Assembly (NCBI RefSeq): GCF_026723825.1
Contig: NZ_CP113519.1
Location: 806,001-870,000 of the forward strand
Length of the DNA: 64,000 nucleotides
From: Pseudomonas sp. GOM7
GTDB taxonomy: Bacteria > Pseudomonadota > Gammaproteobacteria > Pseudomonadales > Pseudomonadaceae
Direction: 5' to 3'
The notes under the pieces: generated by a model
Told to the model about the DNA's origin: nothing
Database searches by the model: none
Seen by the model: the letters and a program-made list of their open reading frames with translations, nothing else
Part shown: piece after piece, positions 55,421 through 64,000 of the stretch
Layout: every line of letters starts with the position of its first letter
Position numbering within the stretch: position 1 is the first letter of the stretch
Position numbers and translations under genes: made by a program

Positions 55421-56737
55421 TCAGGCATCCGTTCTGCCGGAGCGTGCCAGCGGTGTGTGCGACGCGTCGCTGCTGGCCTGGGCCGGGTTGGCGATGCACT
55501 GCTGGGCATGTTCGAGATCCATGTCGTTCTCCCAGCGGGCGATGGCTACGGTGGCGACACAGTTGCCGGTGAGATTGGTCAGCGCCCGGCCGATGCCCAT
55601 GAACCAGTCCACCGAGAGTACCAGCACCAGCCCGGCGGCAGGGATGGCTGGTACAGCGCTGAGGGTGGCGGCGAGGATCACCAGCGCCGAGCCGGGAATG
55701 CCATGGGCGCCCTTGGAGGTGACCAGCGACACCAGCAGGATGGTCAGCAGGTCGCCCGCCGAGAGCGGGGTGCCGGTGGCATGGGCGATGAACACCACGG
55801 CCAGGGTGAGGTAGATGGAAAAGCCGTCCAGGTTGAAGGAATAGCCGGTGGGAATCACCAGGCCGACGGTGGAGCTGCGAATGCCGAGGCGTTCCAGCTT
55901 GCGCATCACCTGTGGCAGCACCGCGTCGGAGGAGGCCGTGCCGAAGACGATCACCAGCTCCTCACGGAAGTAACGCAAGAACGGCAGCAACGGCAAGCCG
56001 CACAGGCGCAGGACACTGCCCAGGATCAGCACCACGAAGAGGATGCAGGTGAGGTAGAACACGGCCACCAGCGCGCCCAGGTGGCTCAGGGATTCGAGGC
56101 CGTAGCGGCTGGTGGTGAAGGCCACCGCGCCGAATACGCCGATGGGCGCCAGGCGTACGATCATGCCCATGATGCGGAAGATCACGTGGCTGACCTCGCC
56201 GATCAGCTTCGACAGCCCAGCCGCCTGCTCGCCCACCAGATTCAGGGCGCTGCCGAACAGCACGGCGAACAGCAGCACCTGGAGGATGTTGTTCTCGGCG
56301 AAGGCGCTGAATACCGAGGTGGGAATCAGGCCGAGGATGAACTCCACCGGGCCGTGCAGATGCGCCCCTGAACTCAGCGTCGCTGCATCCTTGCCGGAGA
56401 GACCGGCCAGGTCGATGTTGGCGCCGGAGCCAAGCCCCAGGCCATAGGCCACGGCCAGGCCGATAACCAGGGCGACCGTGGTCAGCACCTCGAAGTAGAT
56501 CACCGATTTCAGGCCGATACGCCCCACCTTTTTCAGATCGCCCGCACCGGAGATGCCGTTGACCACGACGCAGAAGACGATCAGCGCAATGAGCATCTTG
56601 ATCAGCTTGATGAAGCCGTCACCGAGCGGCTTGAGCTGTGAGGACAGGTCTGGAAGCGCGACCCCGACGAGAATGCCGAGCAGCAGGCCGATGATGACCT
56701 GCAGGAATATCGAGCGGGAGCAGAGCTTGAGCAGCAT
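55421..56737 (-). CDS. Dicarboxylate/amino acid:cation symporter (DAACS family)
   Basis: A 438-residue inner-membrane symporter related to DctA/GltP. Eight helices and two hairpins; signature segments are ASSDAVLPQVMRKLERLG (serine-rich hairpin), TGYSFNLDGFSIYLTLA (substrate and sodium site) and LTNLTGNCVATVAIARWE (NxxGxxxA type). It imports C4-dicarboxylates or glutamate with protons or sodium. The operator-like sequence and the adjacent FadR-type regulator suggest substrate-inducible expression. The regulator gene is downstream on the same strand, so both may form one autoregulated operon. Confidence 0.92.
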   Translation of the reverse strand: MLLKLCSRSIFLQVIIGLLLGILVGVALPDLSSQLKPLGDGFIKLIKMLIALIVFCVVVNGISGAGDLKKVGRIGLKSVIYFEVLTTVALVIGLAVAYGLGLGSGANIDLAGLSGKDAATLSSGAHLHGPVEFILGLIPTSVFSAFAENNILQVLLFAVLFGSALNLVGEQAAGLSKLIGEVSHVIFRIMGMIVRLAPIGVFGAVAFTTSRYGLESLSHLGALVAVFYLTCILFVVLILGSVLRLCGLPLLPFLRYFREELVIVFGTASSDAVLPQVMRKLERLGIRSSTVGLVIPTGYSFNLDGFSIYLTLAVVFIAHATGTPLSAGDLLTILLVSLVTSKGAHGIPGSALVILAATLSAVPAIPAAGLVLVLSVDWFMGIGRALTNLTGNCVATVAIARWENDMDLEHAQQCIANPAQASSDASHTPLARSGRTDA

Positions 56738-56807
56738 GCGGGAGTCTCCGTGCGGTCGCGCTCGCCGTGCACGTGAAAGGCATCGTCGCGAGCGCTGTTC
56801 ATTGTTG

Positions 56808-56827
56808 TGGTATTACCGGTCAGACCA
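56808..56827. promoter_or_regulatory. Overlapping FadR/GntR-type operator half sites
   Basis: TGGTATTACCGGTCAGACCA contains two adjoining GGT-N3-ACC units, GGTATTACC and GGTCAGACC, the consensus core of FadR-subfamily operators. It lies 70 bp upstream of the symporter start, on the minus-strand promoter side. Confidence 0.6.
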
Positions 56828-57026
56828 GTCGAGACTATGACCAATGCCGGATTCTTGGCAAGGGCCTTTCGTCCAGCCTGGCGTTGTCAGAATCCGTTGC
56901 TAGGGCGCGACCTTTTCTCCGTTCATCGGTCAAAGGGCGACAGCGGCGGTCATGGGGCCGGTTTGGCTGCTGTGCTAATCTGCGACGAGTTTTCCGGGCT
57001 GAAACGGCCCGTCCCAGAGGTCATCC

Positions 57027-58382
57027 ATGCATATCCACATTCTCGGCATCTGCGGCACCTTCATGGGCTCGCTGGCCGTTCTGGCCAAGGAACTTGGCCA
57101 CCGCGTCACCGGCTCCGATGCCAATGTCTACCCGCCCATGAGCACCCAGCTCGAAGCTCAGGGCATCGAGTTGATGCAGGGTTACGACCCGGCGCACCTG
57201 CAGCCGGCGCCCGACCTGGTGGTAGTGGGCAACGCCATGAGCCGGGGTAATCCGGCGGTCGAATACGTCCTGAACAAGGGCCTGCCCTATGTGTCCGGCC
57301 CACAGTGGCTGGCCGATCACGTGTTGCAGGGGCGCTGGGTACTGGCGGTGGCCGGCACTCATGGCAAGACCAGCAGCTCGAGCATGCTGGCCTGGGTGCT
57401 GGAGCATGCCGGTATGGCGCCGGGCTTTCTGATCGGTGGTGTACCGCAGAACTTCGGTATTTCCGCGCGCCTGGGCGACACACCGTTCTTCGTGGTCGAG
57501 GCCGACGAGTACGACAGCGCCTTCTTCGACAAGCGCAGCAAGTTCGTGCATTACCGCCCGCGCACCGCGATCCTCAACAATCTGGAATTCGACCACGCGG
57601 ACATCTTCCCGGATCTGGCGGCCATCGAGCGGCAGTTCCACCACTTGGTACGCATCATTCCCAGCGAGGGCCTGGTCATCCATCCGGCCAGCGAAGCCGC
57701 GCTGGCGCGGGTGATCGAGATGGGCTGCTGGACGCCGGTGCAGACCACCGGCGAGGGCGGCCAGTGGCAGGCGCGCCTGCTCAGTGCTGACGGCTCGCGC
57801 TTCGAGGTGAGCTTCGACGGCAAGGTGGAAGGCACCGTTGAATGGAACCTCACCGGTCAGCACAACGTCGCCAATGCCCTGGCCGTGCTCGCCGCGGCGC
57901 GCCACGTCGGCGTGGTGCCGGCGTTGGGCGTCGAGGCGCTGGGCCAGTTCATCAACGCCAAGCGACGCATGGAAAAGGTCGCCGAAGTGAATGGCGTGAC
58001 CGTCTTCGACGACTTCGCCCATCACCCCACCGCCATCGCTACCACCCTGGATGGTCTGCGCAAGCGTGTCGGTGACGACACTCAGGTGATTGCGGTGATC
58101 GAGCCGCGCTCCAATTCCATGAAGCTCGGCGCCCACCGCGACGGATTGGCCGAATCCGCCGAGCAGGCCGATGCGGTGTTCTGGTATGCACCGCCGAATC
58201 TGGGCTGGGATCTGGCCGCGACAGTGGCCCAGGCGCGCAACCCGACGCGGGTATGCGACTCGCTGGAGTCGATCATCGACGGCGTGAAAGCCCTGGCGCG
58301 CCCCGGCACCCAGGTGGTGATCATGAGCAACGGCGGCTTTGGCGGTCTGCACGGCAAGCTGGCAGCAGCTCTGGAGGGATGA
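57027..58382 (+). CDS. mpl: UDP-N-acetylmuramate:L-Ala-gamma-D-Glu-meso-DAP ligase, Mpl
   Basis: A 451-residue Mur-ligase that recycles cell-wall tripeptide by attaching it to UDP-MurNAc. The ATP site is GTHGKTSSSSM (about 112-122), the central domain has VEADEYDSAFFDKRSK, and the C-terminal domain has DDFAHHPTAIATTLDGLR and EPRSNSMKLG. Loss of Mpl in Pseudomonas raises AmpC-type beta-lactamase induction in strains that have ampR-ampC. It abuts ubiX with no gap. Confidence 0.96.
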   Translation: MHIHILGICGTFMGSLAVLAKELGHRVTGSDANVYPPMSTQLEAQGIELMQGYDPAHLQPAPDLVVVGNAMSRGNPAVEYVLNKGLPYVSGPQWLADHVLQGRWVLAVAGTHGKTSSSSMLAWVLEHAGMAPGFLIGGVPQNFGISARLGDTPFFVVEADEYDSAFFDKRSKFVHYRPRTAILNNLEFDHADIFPDLAAIERQFHHLVRIIPSEGLVIHPASEAALARVIEMGCWTPVQTTGEGGQWQARLLSADGSRFEVSFDGKVEGTVEWNLTGQHNVANALAVLAAARHVGVVPALGVEALGQFINAKRRMEKVAEVNGVTVFDDFAHHPTAIATTLDGLRKRVGDDTQVIAVIEPRSNSMKLGAHRDGLAESAEQADAVFWYAPPNLGWDLAATVAQARNPTRVCDSLESIIDGVKALARPGTQVVIMSNGGFGGLHGKLAAALEG

Positions 58383-59012
58383 ATGTCTGGTCCTGAACGC
58401 ATCACTCTGGCCATGACCGGCGCCTCTGGCGCGCAATACGGCCTGCGCCTGCTCGACTGCCTGGTGCAGGAAGATCGCGAAGTGCACTTCCTGATCTCCA
58501 GGGCCGCGCAACTGGTCATGGCCACCGAAACCGACGTGGCGCTACCGGCCAAGCCGCAGGCCATGGCGCAGTTTCTCACCGAGTACACTGGCGCGGCGCC
58601 CGGGCAGGTGCGCGTCTACGGCAAGGAAGACTGGATGGCGCCAGCGGCCTCCGGCTCCGGTGCACCGACTGCCATGGTGGTGGTGCCCTGCAGCACTGGT
58701 ACCTTGTCCGCCATCGCCACCGGCGCCTGCAACAACCTGATCGAACGTGCCGCCGACGTGGCGCTCAAGGAGCGTCGTCAGCTGATCCTGGTGCCACGCG
58801 AGGCGCCATATTCGAGCATCCATCTGGAGAACATGCTCAAACTGTCGAACCTTGGCGTGACCATCCTGCCGGCGTCGCCCGGTTTCTATCATCAGCCGCA
58901 GACGCTGGATGATCTGGTGGATTTCGTCGTCGCGCGCATCCTCAATTGCCTGGGCATCCCCCAGGACATGCTGCCGCGCTGGGGCGAGCATCACATGGTG
59001 TCGGATGACTAG
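58383..59012 (+). CDS. ubiX: Flavin prenyltransferase, UbiX
   Basis: A 209-residue enzyme making prenylated FMN for UbiD-type decarboxylases of ubiquinone synthesis. The FMN-binding start [15 protein letters not shown] and the core [20 protein letters not shown], plus the C-terminal [14 protein letters not shown] and FYHQPQ, are clear. The pair mpl-ubiX is common in Pseudomonas. It overlaps the following lipoprotein gene by 8 bp. Confidence 0.96.
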   Translation: MSGPERITLAMTGASGAQYGLRLLDCLVQEDREVHFLISRAAQLVMATETDVALPAKPQAMAQFLTEYTGAAPGQVRVYGKEDWMAPAASGSGAPTAMVVVPCSTGTLSAIATGACNNLIERAADVALKERRQLILVPREAPYSSIHLENMLKLSNLGVTILPASPGFYHQPQTLDDLVDFVVARILNCLGIPQDMLPRWGEHHMVSDD

Positions 59013-59295
59013 CCGGCTGCTCGTCTGTGGTCTGACGTTGCTGAGCCTTACCGGCTGCGCAACCGTTCGCACTCTCGATGCGGCCAAGCCGGGCGCACCG
59101 GTGGTCTACGCCGGCACGCGGCTGGACTGGTATGCGATCAAGGGTGGCTGTTGCCCGCTGGATCGTTTCGGTGCCGAGGCGCCGCGATATGCCGGGCTGG
59201 ATCTGCCGGCCAGTGCACTGCTCGATACCCTGTTGTTGCCTTTCTCGCTGGCCACTGCCCTGGGGGTGAACCTGGGCGTCAGCGGCGGGCTGTAG
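59005..59295 (+). CDS. Small lipoprotein of YceK/YidQ type
   Basis: A 96-residue lipoprotein with lipobox LTGC (Cys about 17) and a conserved [20 protein letters not shown] core plus a hydrophobic PFSLATALG tail. The function of this family is unknown. The ATG at 59005 lies inside the end of ubiX; the frame is open further upstream but only this start gives a lipoprotein signal. Confidence 0.82.
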   Translation: MTSRLLVCGLTLLSLTGCATVRTLDAAKPGAPVVYAGTRLDWYAIKGGCCPLDRFGAEAPRYAGLDLPASALLDTLLLPFSLATALGVNLGVSGGL

Positions 59296-59320
59296 GATAA
59301 GGCTTGAGGTGGCCATGACG

Positions 59321-59612
59321 CCGTAGGGTGCGCTGTGCGCACCGGTTTCTGCTGCGGTGTGTTGCCTGGCGTGAATCCGCAACGCCTCGGTGCGCGCGGC
59401 GCACCCTACAGGTATGTCCTGGCCTTCAACAGGGCTCGGTTTCCACTTCCTGACACGTCTATCCAGCCGTAGGGTGCGCTGTGCGCACCGGTTTTCTGCG
59501 GCGGTGTGTTGCCTGGCGTGAATCCGCAACGCCTCGGTGCGCGCAGCGCACCCTACAGGTATGTCCTGGCCTTCAGCAGGGCTCGGTTTCCATTTCCTGG
59601 CATACGTCTATC
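59321..59612. repeat. Tandem duplication of about 146 bp spanning a palindromic element and the ybaK 3' end
   Basis: Two nearly identical units begin at 59321 and 59467. Each starts with the palindromic element (copies 3 and 4 of the dispersed family, 59322-59409 and 59468-59556; ends CGTAGGGTGCGC and GCGCACCCTAC) and continues with a tail (AGGTATGTCCTGGCCTTCA onward) that in the second unit is the terminal coding part of the YbaK-like gene. The first tail is therefore a decayed copy of that gene end. The units differ by a few substitutions and a one-base indel. Confidence 0.85.
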
Positions 59613-60052
59613 CATTCGGCATCCACCAGTTCGGCCATGCGCTGTGGGGAAATGCGTACCGCGCTGTGGGTGGCGCCAGCGGCGGGCAGCACTTCATCGA
59701 AGGCCAGCAGCGAGCGGTCGCAGTAGACGCTCAGAGGGGTGGCCAGGCCGAACGGGCAGACACCGCCGACCGGATGGCTGGTCAACTCGATCACGGTCTG
59801 CGCGTCGAGCATGCGTGCCTTGGCGCCGAAGCATTCCTTCATCTTGCGGTTATCGATGCGCGCATCGCCCCGGGCGACGATCAGCAGGTCGCGCTCGGCG
59901 ATGCGAAAGGCCAGGGTCTTGGCGATCTGTCCCGGTGATACGCCATGGGCTTCTGCGGCCAGCGCCACGGTGGCGGTGCTGGTCTCCAGCTCGATGATGG
60001 CGATGTCGGGTGCCTTGGCGGCAAAGAAGGCGCGTACAGAGGCCAGGCTCAT
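59573..60052 (-). CDS. YbaK/EbsC-type aminoacyl-tRNA deacylase-like protein
   Basis: A 159-residue YbaK-fold protein. MSLASVRAFFAAKAPDIAIIEL is the start; the family core KTLAFRI, a loop with RGDARIDNRKMKECFG, and VGGVCPFGLATPLSVYCDRSL (the conserved G-G-x-x-P-x-G site) are present. Such proteins clear wrongly charged tRNAs or act on related aminoacyl groups; subtype is uncertain. The ATG at 60052 follows GGGGA. Its 3' end takes part in a 146-bp tandem duplication. Confidence 0.88.
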   Translation of the reverse strand: MSLASVRAFFAAKAPDIAIIELETSTATVALAAEAHGVSPGQIAKTLAFRIAERDLLIVARGDARIDNRKMKECFGAKARMLDAQTVIELTSHPVGGVCPFGLATPLSVYCDRSLLAFDEVLPAAGATHSAVRISPQRMAELVDAEWIDVCQEMETEPC

Positions 60053-60307
60053 GAAGCGTTTCCCCAGGTCTGTCGAAATGGCGACTTCACCACTGCCAGC
60101 TTCCTGCGGGCCAAGCGCAGTTCCGTCATGGTGCGCCCTGTGGTGGCAACCACGTCTGAACGAAGGGGCCATGCTCTCGCTGCATGCCCGGCACGTCAAG
60201 GCCTTTGCTGGCACTTGGCCGGTAGATGCCTCGTTTTCGCGGCGCGATCCGGCTCGTTTCGCTCCAGGGGCTGTTGCCGGTCGCTCATGACGAAGCGGCA
60301 ACAGACT

Positions 60308-60613
60308 CTAAGCATCGTCTTCGAGATTGTCACCGCAAAAAGCTGCGAAGCACTTGAGTCGATGGCTGCCGTGTTCATCCTCAAGTTGCCAGCTGTCGCT
60401 GGAGACTTCGTGCCGCGCGGCCTGTACGGCCGCCAGGCTGAATTGCCAGATACGCCGGGTGCGGCCGTCCATGCATTCGATCCAGAGTACCGGCTGCCCG
60501 GTATTGGCCTGCGGGTCACCCAGCAGGCCGTCGTCCAGCTCGAACTGCCAGGCGTGCAGGCCATCGATTTCCAGCATGTCGGCGCTCTGTAGCGCCTCGA
60601 TCAGGCTTGCCAT
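60308..60613 (-). CDS. Conserved hypothetical protein (DUF5629-like)
   Basis: A 101-residue acidic protein (MASLIEALQSADMLEIDGLHAW onward, rich in Trp/Asp, ending with FCGDNLEDDA). It resembles a small family found almost only in Pseudomonas; no function is known to me. It starts 4 bp after the stop of the neighbouring NAD-binding gene, so they form a pair. Confidence 0.72.
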   Translation of the reverse strand: MASLIEALQSADMLEIDGLHAWQFELDDGLLGDPQANTGQPVLWIECMDGRTRRIWQFSLAAVQAARHEVSSDSWQLEDEHGSHRLKCFAAFCGDNLEDDA

Positions 60614-60617
60614 CGCC

Positions 60618-61259
60618 TCAGCGCCCCAGACGGCGCAGGTCGGCCGATTCGATCACGCGGGGGCCGTCCTGCTCTTCCAGTGCCAGGCGCCACAGGGCAC
60701 GGGCCAGTACGCAGGCATCGATGGCCCGGTACTTGCCCGGCAGCCAGCGCAGCAGTGGCGAGGCCAGGCGCTCGCCGAGACGAAACTCATGACGGGTGCC
60801 AAGCAGCAGGGAAGGGCGGGCAATGGTCAGTTGTGGCCAGCCCATGGCTTTCAGCGCCTCTTCGGTTTCCCCCTTGACGCGGTTGTAGAACACCGAGGAG
60901 CCGGGGTTGGCGCCGAGCGCACTGATCACCACCAGATGGCGGGCGCCAAGCTCGCGCGCGCGGCGGGCGAAAGTCAGAACCAGGTCATGGTCGACCGCGC
61001 GGAAGGCCTCCTGCGAGCCAGCCTGCTTGATGGTGCTGCCCAGGCAGCAGAAGGCGGTGTCCACCGGGCCGCTGAGGCTCGGCAGCAAGTCGGCGAGGTC
61101 GCCGACTGGGTTGTCCAGGTGTGGGTGCTTGGCCAACGGGCGGCGGGTAGGCGCCAGCACGCGGGCTATGGTGGGTTCGCTGAGCAGGCGGTCGAGCAGG
61201 TGCTCGCCGGTCAGGCCGGTGGCGCCTGCGATGAGAATGTGCTGTGGGGTCAGGTGCAT
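60618..61259 (-). CDS. NAD(P)-binding oxidoreductase, atypical SDR (epimerase-like)
   Basis: A 213-residue Rossmann protein. The nucleotide site is [19 protein letters not shown], with later segments [30 protein letters not shown] and [12 protein letters not shown] (a Y-x3-K pair). This pattern fits the atypical SDR group related to HIM1/TIP30-like proteins and nucleoside-diphosphate-sugar epimerases. Substrate unknown. Gene order with the small hypothetical downstream is probably an operon. Confidence 0.87.
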   Translation of the reverse strand: MHLTPQHILIAGATGLTGEHLLDRLLSEPTIARVLAPTRRPLAKHPHLDNPVGDLADLLPSLSGPVDTAFCCLGSTIKQAGSQEAFRAVDHDLVLTFARRARELGARHLVVISALGANPGSSVFYNRVKGETEEALKAMGWPQLTIARPSLLLGTRHEFRLGERLASPLLRWLPGKYRAIDACVLARALWRLALEEQDGPRVIESADLRRLGR

Positions 61260-61288
61260 GCAGGGGTCTCTTGTCCGTTAGAGCCAGC

Positions 61289-63013
61289 TTAATGGTTTAC
61301 GGCTTTGCTGGCCACGGCGTTCAAGGCGCGCTCGGCCTGGCTCTGGCGCAGATTGCGCCATTGCTGGAGCACCTCGCGCGGTGCCCAGATCTGTGGTTCG
61401 GAGGGCTCGAAGCCCTCGCTCTGCTCGCGTTCGGCGACCCGTTCCTTGGCCAGCTCGAAGGCGCGCTCGAGGTTGTCGGTCTCGCCCAGGGCCTCGGCGA
61501 ACAGGGCGCGGCCGAAGTAGGTGAAGTCATTTTCCTCGCTGCAGCCAAAGGACACCCGGTCGGCGCGCGCAGCGGTCATCACCAGGGTCTTGTCGTCTTT
61601 CAGCGGTGGGATGAAGCCGCCGGAGTAGCAGGCGGAAATCACCACCACCTTGTAGCGATCCTTCAAGGGGGCGAGCACGGCGGCCAGTTCGCTGGCCGGC
61701 AGATCGTCGAGCTGCAGGCGTGGCAGGTCGAGGTTCAGTTCGTGGTGGCGCGAGCCGTGGCTGGTCAGGTAGATGAACACCAGGTCTTCCGCGCCGCTGC
61801 GTTCGGCCAGGGCCTGGGCGGCGCGGGCCAGGTTCTCGCGGGTGGCCAGGGGGCGGTCGGCGAGGTGGTCGCGGTGGTTGATCAGGCTGATGCTGCCATG
61901 GGCGCCGAAGCGCTCGCGCAGCATCCGGCTGACGTAATCGGCCTCGCGCATGAACACGCTCTGCTTGCCGTCGCCGGCCAGGGTCAGGGCATAGAGTTCG
62001 CGTGCCGGCGTGGAGGCGGGAACGGCCGCGATGGCTTCGTCGAGCAGGCGGCCTTGATCGAGCAGGCCCAGTTCGAGGCTGTCCGGCAGGCGACGACCCT
62101 GTTCGTCGCGTATTCGCCGCCCGCGCTGCCAGGTGCCGGCCTGGCGTGTGCCATCGGCCAGGGTAAGGGTGCCCTTGCCACTGTATTGGCCATCGGCGAA
62201 ATGCCCCTGGTAGACGCTGCCGTCGGCCAGAGTCAGGAGGCCTTCACCGGCGTACTGCCAGTCCTCGAACTGGCCGAGGTAGCGGCTGCCATCGGCACCG
62301 ATGTATTCGCCCTCGCCCTGCATCACGCCCTCGACGAATTCGCCGGCCCAGACGTCGCCATTGGCGCTCTGGTAGCGTCCCTTGCCATGGAACTCGCCAT
62401 TCTTGAAGCCACCGCTGTAGGTGTCGCCATCGGCATTGCCGTAGCTGCCCTGACCGTCGAGCTGGCCTTGGCTGAACTGGCCGCTGAACTGGTTGCCGTA
62501 GGCGTCCTTGCGTACGCCCTGGCCCTTGGGCTGGCCATCGACGAATTGCCCCTGGAAGCTGCTGCCATCGGCCAATTCCAGGGTGCCCAGGCCGTGGAAA
62601 CGATCATCGCGGAATTCACCCTGGTATTTCTGCCCAGCCTGCTCCAGCAGACCTTCACCGCTGAAACGGTTGCGCGCGAAGCTGCCCTCGTAACGGCTGC
62701 CGTCGGGGTATGTCAGAGTGCCCTGGCCGTGGAACATGCCTTCATGGAAGTCACCCTGATAGTGTTCGCCGCCTGGCCCTTGCCATTCACCGGGGCCTTC
62801 CAGTTGGCCGTCCTGGAACTGGCCGCTGAACCAGCTACCGTTGCGGTAGTCCAGGCGCCCAGGCCCTTGCAGCAGGCCATTGACCACCTCGCCGCGGTAT
62901 TGCGCACCATCGGGCAGCACGGCATCGGGCGGCAGTACCTGGCGCACGTCGTCGCAGGCGGTGAGCAGCAGGCTCAGGCAGAGAGGGGCAAGGCGCAGGG
63001 TGGGCGAAATCAT
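61289..63013 (-). CDS. MORN-repeat lipoprotein with C13 (legumain/caspase-like) protease domain
   Basis: A 574-residue lipoprotein. A signal ending LLLTAC gives lipidation at Cys20. About twelve MORN repeats follow (about 35-310), each a G-x-G-x-x-x-Y/F-x-G-x-F unit (for example YQGDFHEGMFHGQG). After a linker, a C13-type peptidase domain covers about 340-560 with catalytic His419 (LTSHGSRHH) and Cys462 (ISACYSGGF). Legumain-like proteases cut after Asn/Asp or act as transamidases in GPI-anchor synthesis; bacterial members are little studied. ATG at 63013 was picked for AGGA 8 bases upstream. It is a single gene transcribed toward the SDR pair. Confidence 0.87.
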   Translation of the reverse strand: MISPTLRLAPLCLSLLLTACDDVRQVLPPDAVLPDGAQYRGEVVNGLLQGPGRLDYRNGSWFSGQFQDGQLEGPGEWQGPGGEHYQGDFHEGMFHGQGTLTYPDGSRYEGSFARNRFSGEGLLEQAGQKYQGEFRDDRFHGLGTLELADGSSFQGQFVDGQPKGQGVRKDAYGNQFSGQFSQGQLDGQGSYGNADGDTYSGGFKNGEFHGKGRYQSANGDVWAGEFVEGVMQGEGEYIGADGSRYLGQFEDWQYAGEGLLTLADGSVYQGHFADGQYSGKGTLTLADGTRQAGTWQRGRRIRDEQGRRLPDSLELGLLDQGRLLDEAIAAVPASTPARELYALTLAGDGKQSVFMREADYVSRMLRERFGAHGSISLINHRDHLADRPLATRENLARAAQALAERSGAEDLVFIYLTSHGSRHHELNLDLPRLQLDDLPASELAAVLAPLKDRYKVVVISACYSGGFIPPLKDDKTLVMTAARADRVSFGCSEENDFTYFGRALFAEALGETDNLERAFELAKERVAEREQSEGFEPSEPQIWAPREVLQQWRNLRQSQAERALNAVASKAVNH

Positions 63014-63149
63014 GACGGACATCCTGGTCGAGAGCATCGGCACGCAGTATGCCGCATGCTTGCCGGCTCGTGCTGTAGCCGTGCACATTCCAGGTGCGAA
63101 GAATGGCAGGCCGCCGGCGTTTCGAGGCGAAACGACGACGGCCCCTGGA

Positions 63150-63605
63150 TCAGACGAAGCAGAGGGTCAGGGGTTCAGCGATGTAGGCCGGCTTCTCCTG
63201 ACCTTCGATCTCCAGCACGGCGCGGGCCTTGAGCAGCCATTGGCCGGGGTTCTTCTCGCTGACGTCGGTGAGGGTCACCACCAGGCGCACGCGCGAGTCG
63301 ACCTTCACCGGCTGAATGAAACGCACGCTGTCCAGGCCATAGTTGACCGCCATCTTCAGGCCTTGGGGCAGCACCATGATGCCTTCCATCAACATCGGAA
63401 TCAGCGACAGCGACAGGAAACCATGGGCGATGGTGCTGCCGAACGGCGTGTGCTTGGCTTTCTCCGGGTCGACGTGGATGAACTGATGGTCGCCGGTGCA
63501 CTCGGCGAACTGGTTGATGCGCTGTTGATCGATGGTCAGCCAGTCGGACTTGCCGAGTTCCTTGCCGACATGATCCTTGAGTTCTGCAACGGGGACTAAC
63601 TGCAT
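63150..63605 (-). CDS. MaoC-family (R)-specific enoyl-CoA hydratase-like protein
   Basis: A 151-residue hot-dog protein. The catalytic Asp-x4-His pair lies in CTGDHQFIHVDPEKAKHTPFG (about residues 38-44), and the helix HGFLSLSLIP follows. Such hydratases convert trans-2-enoyl-CoA to (R)-3-hydroxyacyl-CoA, linking fatty-acid oxidation to polyester (PHA) or other products. Start ATG at 63605 has GGAGATACC upstream. Single gene. Confidence 0.9.
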   Translation of the reverse strand: MQLVPVAELKDHVGKELGKSDWLTIDQQRINQFAECTGDHQFIHVDPEKAKHTPFGSTIAHGFLSLSLIPMLMEGIMVLPQGLKMAVNYGLDSVRFIQPVKVDSRVRLVVTLTDVSEKNPGQWLLKARAVLEIEGQEKPAYIAEPLTLCFV

Positions 63606-63858
63606 GGTATCTCCTTGAAGACGCGGGTGTTCTTGTTGTTTGCGTGATGTCCTGAGGGTAGATCAGCATGGGCACATTGCCTGGTCAACCCTCCTGCGTC
63701 ACCCTGAATGGTGCGGCATAGACCGAGCAGAATAAGCAAGACAGAGACCAGCGCTCGTGCGTCGCGCTTATAATGGCCGACATGCCCTGAAAGATGCCCG
63801 GAATCCCTTCTGCAACAAGGTGATGCGGGTTATCGCTTGTCTTCTGGAGAACTCAATC

Positions 63859-64000
63859 ATGCTGCTTCGCGGCCTGTCCTGGCTGGTGTTGTGCCAACTG
63901 CTCGGCACCGTCCTCAATGTACTGTTCTTGCCTATGCTGCCGGGGCCGATCCTCGGCATGCTGTTGCTGTTCGTCTTCCTCATGCTGCGCGGCGAGGTGG
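63859..64000 (+). CDS. CidA/LrgA holin-like protein, N-terminal part (cut by window edge)
   Basis: Only 47 complete codons lie in the window. ATG at 63859 follows GGAGA. The residues MLLRGLSWLVLCQLLGTVLN followed by LPMLPGPILGMLLLFVFLMLRGE carry two membrane helices and the LPGPILGM-type motif of CidA/LrgA holin-like proteins, which affect envelope permeability and lysis. The partner LrgB-like gene would be expected outside. Confidence 0.8.
   Translation, partial: MLLRGLSWLVLCQLLGTVLNVLFLPMLPGPILGMLLLFVFLMLRGEV

Overview
The window is a high-GC chromosomal segment of a pseudomonad (Pseudomonas in the broad sense). The support is a complete Wsp surface-sensing operon, a katB-ankB pair, catR divergent from catBCA, an iac indole-3-acetate cluster in the order H-A-B-I-C-D-E-F-G, and the mpl-ubiX pair. 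I cannot name the species. I saw no rRNA, tRNA or CRISPR array.

Region 1 (1-8770, minus strand) looks like one long catabolic operon. A branched-chain-type ABC transporter (binding protein, LivH, a LivM-LivG fusion, LivF) is followed by a ketopantoate-reductase-like enzyme, a class II aldolase-like enzyme, a PAS-containing chemoreceptor and the start of an aldehyde dehydrogenase. A good sigma-54 promoter lies upstream of the binding protein. Divergent from it, region 2 (9479-17007, plus strand) is a full iac operon that takes the plant hormone auxin toward catechol. It is followed by an OprD-type porin and a NIPSNAP protein. No iacR regulator is visible. The catechol made here can be finished by catBCA at 39.5-42 kb. 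CA-rich motifs of the Crc/Hfq type precede livK, catB and catA, suggesting shared catabolite repression.

Region 3 (19494-36135) is a contact-dependent-inhibition type two-partner secretion locus: a TpsB/CdiB transporter and a 3945-residue CdiA-like exoprotein. CdiA carries an AT-rich variable central segment and an unusual C-terminal alpha/beta-hydrolase (lipase-like) domain. The next gene is a lipoprotein overlapping cdiA by 4 bp, as expected for a periplasmic immunity protein, but it appears broken by a frameshift and a nonsense codon. An orphan gene and a nested insertion-sequence scar follow. This is the most novel part of the window.

Region 4 (36208-43971) holds ankB-katB (peroxide defence), catR/catBCA, an 815-bp imperfect inverted repeat without genes, and an EamA permease. 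Region 5 (44092-52437, minus) is the complete wspABCDEFR operon controlling cyclic-di-GMP. Region 6 (52589-64000) is mostly housekeeping: ppa, an MtfA-like peptidase, a GNAT enzyme, a FadR-type regulator with a dicarboxylate symporter, mpl, ubiX, a YbaK-like deacylase, a MORN-repeat C13 protease lipoprotein, a MaoC hydratase and the start of a CidA/LrgA-like protein. A small dispersed palindromic element with ends CGTAGGGTG/CACCCTACG occurs four times.
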